This document shows, piece by piece, positions 60,282 to 64,000 of a stretch of 64,000 nucleotides of DNA. The stretch is from EW11 sp035765635. Its GTDB lineage: Bacteria; Verrucomicrobiota; Verrucomicrobiia; Opitutales; Opitutaceae. A program made the position numbers and the translations under genes. The stretch is from the NCBI GenBank assembly GCA_035765635.1, contig DASTWZ010000029.1:1-64000 (forward strand), given 5' to 3'. Each line of letters opens with the position of its first letter. The first letter of the stretch is position 1. Under the pieces are notes generated by a model. The model saw nothing but the letters and a program-made list of their open reading frames with translations. It had not been told where the DNA came from and ran no database searches.

Positions 60282-61397
60282 CTAGGATTTCGCATTCGGC
60301 GAAAGCCCGAAACTGAGTGGGTTTTCTTGCGCGGCGGCGGCGCGAGGCGCGACGGCCGAACCGGCCACCAGACCGCCAATCTGCTTCCAGAGCGCTTCGC
60401 TCTTCTCCTTCAGGATTTCACGGGCGCGTCGCACCTCGTTTTCGCGAGCGGCCCGATTCTCTTCCGCGATGCGCGCCAGGTCGTCGAGATTGTAGATGAA
60501 GACGTTTTCCAGATTCGCCACGGCAGGGTCGACGTCGCGGGGCAAAGCGAGATCGATGAAAAAGAGGGGCTGCGCGCGGCGCTTTTTCATGGCGGCGCTG
60601 ACATCGCCCGCGGTGATGACGGCGTGCGGCGCGGAGGTCGAACAGACCACGACGTCGTAATCCGAAAGACGATTGGCGACGTGCTCGAAGGGGAGGGCGG
60701 CCGCGCCGAATTCCCGCGCCAATCCCATGGCGCGCTCGAGCGTGCGGCTCGAAACCGTGAGGCCAGCGGCGCCGCGACTCTGGAATGCCTTGGCGGTTTT
60801 CTCGCCGATTTCGCCCGCGCCCAAGAGAAGGATTTTTGTCTTCTCGAGCTGGCCGAAGATTTTTTGCGCCAGGTCCACCGCGACGTTTGCCACGCTGATC
60901 TGCCCTTCGGTGATCGCGGTGTTGGTGCGAACGTATTTGGCGTGCTGGAAGCTTTTCTGAAAAAGGCGATTCAGGATCGGACCGACGCTCTGGCGGGTTT
61001 GCGCCTCGGCGTAAGCGTCCTTCACCTGACCAAGAATTTCCGTTTCACCAATCATCTGGGAATCGATCCCTGACGAAACTTCGAGCAGATGCCGCACGGC
61101 TTCCTGTCCGACGGATTGCTGCCGGACGCGCTCGAATTCATCGGCGGAAAATCCCTGGAATTCGCAAAACCGCTCCTGCAATTCGGCGATCGTCGAAGCG
61201 TCTTCCGACACGCCGTAGAACTCGATGCGGTTGCACGTGTTCAAGACGGCGAATTCCGACAGGCCGCGCAGTTTCGCGAGCGCCGCCCAAAACTGGCTCA
61301 ACTTGTCCGGCGTAAGCGCGAGCTTCTCGCGCAACTCCAGCGGAGTGCGATGATGGGTCGCGCCGACCACGAAGAGCGTTCGGTTCTGCGTGCTCAT
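60282..61397 (-). CDS. hemA: Glutamyl-tRNA reductase
   Basis: A 371-residue enzyme reducing glutamyl-tRNA to glutamate semialdehyde, the first step of C5-pathway heme synthesis. Catalytic Cys in FAVLNTCNRIEFYGV, GIDSQMIGETEILGQVK, and the NADPH-binding LLLGAGEIGEKTAKA followed by SRTLERA are present; FFIDLALPRDVDPAV is conserved. The C-terminal dimerisation domain appears shortened. ATG 61397 overlaps the ccsA/hemX-like stop by 4 bp. Confidence 0.95.
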   Translation of the reverse strand: MSTQNRTLFVVGATHHRTPLELREKLALTPDKLSQFWAALAKLRGLSEFAVLNTCNRIEFYGVSEDASTIAELQERFCEFQGFSADEFERVRQQSVGQEAVRHLLEVSSGIDSQMIGETEILGQVKDAYAEAQTRQSVGPILNRLFQKSFQHAKYVRTNTAITEGQISVANVAVDLAQKIFGQLEKTKILLLGAGEIGEKTAKAFQSRGAAGLTVSSRTLERAMGLAREFGAAALPFEHVANRLSDYDVVVCSTSAPHAVITAGDVSAAMKKRRAQPLFFIDLALPRDVDPAVANLENVFIYNLDDLARIAEENRAARENEVRRAREILKEKSEALWKQIGGLVAGSAVAPRAAAAQENPLSFGLSPNAKS

Positions 61398-62245
61398 GAA
61401 TGCTGGAAGGCGTGCGTCGCGCTTTTTTCCGGCAGCGGTTTCCGGCTCGAGTTCACCGGCCAGAGCGAAATCACCGCCAGCGCGAACAGCGCGATGCAGG
61501 CCCAGGCGAGACGCTTCGCGACGAGAAAACTCTTCATCCGCAAACCGAAAACCGCGAGGTACGCCACCCACAATCCGGCCGTCATGAACAGCTTGGTGAG
61601 GTTCACCATCTCCGTGTCTTGCACCCAGTAAATCGAACCCACGATCAACGAAGCCGTCATCAAAACGACTCCTGCGGTCAAAAGGCGCAGACTGATATGA
61701 TCGAGGTCCAGCACCGAAGGCAGGAAGGAGAAGAATCCCTGGAGGTGCTGACTCTTCAGGCTATGCACCTGCATGAGGTACATGATGGACGTTAGGGCGA
61801 GCAGCCCAAACACGCCGTAGCTGAAAAGCGCGAGCGCCGCGTGAAATTCGATCCAATGATTGCCGTGAAAAACGTTTACCGCGCGAACTGCATCCCAACT
61901 CGGGACGCTGAGCGACACTACCGTCAGCACCGCGGCCAGGCACGCGGTGAAATAACCGAGCAGACTGAGCCGAAACGTGGCGCCGATCACCAGATAGAGG
62001 GCAGTCGCGGACCAGGCGGAAAATTGGAAGATCTCGAATAAATTGCCGATCGGGCAGCCGTGCACGGCCATGCCGCGGATATTCAGGCCGATCGTTTGTA
62101 GTGCAAAACCCACTACAACGATGCCGTAGGTGAGGCCGGTGGATTTCTTGCGCTCACCAAACAACCGAATCGTGCCCAAAATGAACCCGGTGAGGTAAAG
62201 CGCGGCGGCTAACCAAAGCCATTGGCGATCCGGGACCGAGTGCAT
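61394..62245 (-). CDS. Cytochrome c assembly protein (CcsA/HemX-like)
   Basis: A 283-residue membrane protein with about eight helices. The tryptophan/His segment VFHGNHWIEFHAALALFSYG and the early CPIGNLFEIFQFSAWSATAL match the CcsA/CcmC/HemX heme-handling family. Coupling to hemA (ATGA overlap) favours the HemX assignment (control of HemA level), while a cytochrome c maturation role fits the heme-bearing CtaC in this genome. I cannot separate the two. Confidence 0.85.
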   Translation of the reverse strand: MHSVPDRQWLWLAAALYLTGFILGTIRLFGERKKSTGLTYGIVVVGFALQTIGLNIRGMAVHGCPIGNLFEIFQFSAWSATALYLVIGATFRLSLLGYFTACLAAVLTVVSLSVPSWDAVRAVNVFHGNHWIEFHAALALFSYGVFGLLALTSIMYLMQVHSLKSQHLQGFFSFLPSVLDLDHISLRLLTAGVVLMTASLIVGSIYWVQDTEMVNLTKLFMTAGLWVAYLAVFGLRMKSFLVAKRLAWACIALFALAVISLWPVNSSRKPLPEKSATHAFQHS

Positions 62246-62266
62246 GTGAATCGGTTAACGTGCCCG

Positions 62267-63283
62267 TCAGTCCGAGTTCGCGCAAGGCGCCATTCGCGTC
62301 GCATGCAGCGCCTGGAACTTCTGCCCGAGATGCGCGGGATGCAGCAGCTGCATCAGTGCCAGCTTTCGCTGACTCATGCGCGCAGCCTCGGCCGCGATCG
62401 CGGCGCCGATGAAATCGCTCGCGTGGTGAACGAAGAAGGCTTCCTGCGACTCCAGCGCCAGCGCGGAAAAGCCGGAGGAGGCGAGGACCTCTGTTAACCA
62501 ATCCCAACACACATGGCAGGTTAAGTCCTGTTGACCCGGGCGCGCCAACAGATCGTTTGACTGGGTGTGCTGGAAATACGCGCGCGCCGTGCCGGCGGGC
62601 TGCGCTTCCACGAGTTCGGACCAGGATTTTCCGTAGTCGAAAGCGAGAAACAAGCCGCGCCATGGCTGCGCCGCGATCGCCCTCAGTAGTTCGACTGATG
62701 CGAAGGGCAGGTCTATCTGATATCCTTCGGGCGCTGAGCTGGGCAGTGCCGCGAACGCGTAGTTTTCCGCGGGCCTCAGTTCCTCGACGAAATGGCCATG
62801 TTGGAGTCGGACATACCGCTCGTTCCAGTTGCCCGAGCGAAAAACGAAGCGCCGAAAAGGTTGCGCGTCGAAAAGCTCGTTCGAAAAGACGATGGCGTTG
62901 CCTGTGATTTCAATGGGTTCGCCGACGCGTATCGTGCGGGCGCTCGCGAAGGGATGAGCGACGTCGCGCAGTACACCACCCCCGGGCTCCGCGCCGATTT
63001 CCAGAAAGTGGAAGTCGCGCAAGTCGTGGCCTTTCAACAACGACGCGCAGGCCGCGGAAATCAGTTCGCCAAAAATCGGGCCTGAGGTCGTCGCGGTGAA
63101 AAAATCGGTTCCTTTGCCATAGCCGACGCGTCGGCCGCTGCGCCGGTAGTATCCAAATTCTGGATCATAAAGCGCGAGGTCCATGAACGCGTCGAAGCGC
63201 GCCACGTCGCCCGATGCACGCGCGCGAAAACGAGCGATGAAGGCATCGCTCGGCGCGCTTTGATCCGCGGTGGGCTTGGACAT
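62267..63283 (-). CDS. SAM-dependent methyltransferase, MidA/NDUFAF7-like
   Basis: A 338-residue protein of the MidA (DUF185) family. Landmarks: MDLALYDPEFGYYRR, GTDFFTATTSGPIFGELISA, FHFLEIGAEPGGGVLRD (SAM-binding glycines), IVFSNELFDAQPFRRF and GLFLAFDYGKSWSEL. In mitochondria NDUFAF7 methylates a complex I subunit; bacterial targets are unknown. ATG 63283 is chosen over a much longer frame that has no family similarity. It is 21 bp upstream of the ccsA-like gene. Confidence 0.9.
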   Translation of the reverse strand: MSKPTADQSAPSDAFIARFRARASGDVARFDAFMDLALYDPEFGYYRRSGRRVGYGKGTDFFTATTSGPIFGELISAACASLLKGHDLRDFHFLEIGAEPGGGVLRDVAHPFASARTIRVGEPIEITGNAIVFSNELFDAQPFRRFVFRSGNWNERYVRLQHGHFVEELRPAENYAFAALPSSAPEGYQIDLPFASVELLRAIAAQPWRGLFLAFDYGKSWSELVEAQPAGTARAYFQHTQSNDLLARPGQQDLTCHVCWDWLTEVLASSGFSALALESQEAFFVHHASDFIGAAIAAEAARMSQRKLALMQLLHPAHLGQKFQALHATRMAPCANSD

Positions 63284-63349
63284 GGGGTGCTCAGGAAACG
63301 CAGCAGAAACCCATTTTACAAGCGGCACGGCATCCGCACAGTTCGCGGG

Positions 63350-64000
63350 ATGTTGAAAAGAGTCCTCACGGTCGCCAGCGGCGTTGCGCTGGGCAGCGTA
63401 TTCGCGCTCGGCGGTGCGCATTTGGCGTTTACGTGGGGCTGGTTCGGCAATCGCGAGCTGGACAAGTCGGCCAACTACGTGCGCGAAGTGCTGGCGTTGG
63501 TGAATGAAAACTATGTCGACGGGCCGAGCGCGGAATATTCGAAACTGACGAAAGCCGCGCTGCACGGCGTGGTCGAGTCGCTCGATCCGCATTCCGAATT
63601 TCTCGAGGCGAGCGATTATCAACAGCTCGAAGAAGAGATGAGCAGCGAGTTCGGCGGCATCGGCGTCCAACTCGAACAGCGCAACAACCACGTCATCGTC
63701 ATCTCACCCATCGCGGACTCGCCGAGCGAACGCGCCGGGATTCGGCGGGGCGATGAACTGGTTCAAATCGACGGCAATCGGCTCGACAGCAAATCGAGTT
63801 CGATGGACGCGATCGTCGGAAAACTGCGCGGCAAACCTCGCACGCGCGTGAACGTTGGTTTCCTCCGTCCGAGCACGAACAAGGAGTATCAAGTCACGCT
63901 GGTGCGCGAGTTGATCAAATTCGAAAGCGTCCGCGCTCCCGAAATCGTGTCGGAAGGAATTGGATACATTCAGATCACGCAGTTCACCGAACGCACCGGC
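63350..64000 (+). CDS. S41 C-terminal processing peptidase CtpA (partial, cut by window end)
   Basis: An open frame of 217 codons from ATG 63350 that runs off the window. An N-terminal signal/anchor (LTVASGVALGSVFALGGAHL) is followed by the tail-specific protease landmarks VNENYVDGPS, LDPHSEFLEASDYQQ and FGGIGVQLEQR, then a PDZ domain (IADSPSERAGIRRGDELVQI) and the start of the protease domain (IGYIQITQFTE). The catalytic Ser/Lys lie beyond the edge. Such enzymes process or degrade periplasmic proteins. Divergent from the MidA-like gene. Confidence 0.93.
   Translation, partial: MLKRVLTVASGVALGSVFALGGAHLAFTWGWFGNRELDKSANYVREVLALVNENYVDGPSAEYSKLTKAALHGVVESLDPHSEFLEASDYQQLEEEMSSEFGGIGVQLEQRNNHVIVISPIADSPSERAGIRRGDELVQIDGNRLDSKSSSMDAIVGKLRGKPRTRVNVGFLRPSTNKEYQVTLVRELIKFESVRAPEIVSEGIGYIQITQFTERTG

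Overview
The window is 64 kb of a high-GC chromosome, very probably from a member of the Opitutaceae (Verrucomicrobiota). This placement is inferred from gene content, not from a database search. The clues are a TonB receptor with a VVLKPFDVTAE-type N-terminus, a PEP-CTERM metalloprotease, a caa3-type oxidase cluster, a RAYT transposase and dense families of intergenic hairpin repeats. The bacterium looks aerobic, Gram-negative (LpxB, LolCD, TonB receptor) and heterotrophic. No rRNA, convincing tRNA or CRISPR array was seen.

Layout. 1-8.1 kb: an inducible uptake and catabolism locus on the minus strand (LacI regulator, TonB receptor, FG-GAP/VCBS surface protein, DHDPS/aldolase-family enzyme, MFS transporter) with matching LacI-type palindromes before the regulator and before the receptor. 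8.1-13.3 kb: SpoIIAA-like protein, Obg GTPase, stand-alone MshEN-like protein plus GspE/PilB ATPase, TPR lipoprotein, LysE exporter. 13.3-19.5 kb: PEP-CTERM metalloprotease, MnmA, phosphodiesterase-like hydrolase, GH13 alpha-1,6-glucosidase-type enzyme. 19.9-23.4 kb: glycolytic series gap-pgk-tpiA. 23.4-24.6 kb: two tandem 251-bp REPIN units, a RAYT transposase and a further REP. 24.7-33.5 kb: polyprenyl synthase, small membrane and zinc-ribbon proteins, BioD/DRTGG protein with Pta, MurJ, and two oxidoreductases. 33.9-40.7 kb: stress and signalling genes (KGG protein, BON lipoprotein, hybrid PAS histidine kinase with NarL-type regulator, sigma-54 activator with its own candidate -24/-12 promoter, CsgG/LpoB-like protein).

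40.7-50.9 kb: a complete cytochrome c oxidase region (CtaG, CtaF, CtaE, CtaD, CtaC with fused cytochrome c, a DUF420/CtaM-like protein, CtaB, CtaA) with a divergent Sco protein carrying a CusF-like domain, translationally coupled to a His-rich membrane-anchored protein. 51.1-54.4 kb: polysaccharide deacetylase, AMP nucleosidase, LipA, LipB. 54.6-60.3 kb: LysS, LolC/E, LolD, a GnnA-like oxidoreductase, LpxB (envelope biogenesis). 60.3-64 kb: HemA, CcsA/HemX-like protein, MidA-like methyltransferase, and the start of a CtpA-type protease cut by the window end.

The least ordinary content is non-coding. There are at least three independent families of inverted-repeat elements: GGAGC-headed REPINs associated with the RAYT, a 97-bp element with perfect 28-bp arms and a conserved loop, and nested palindromes built from CACGAA/CACGGAA words. 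A conserved 31-nt motif also lies upstream of the two stress-type genes.
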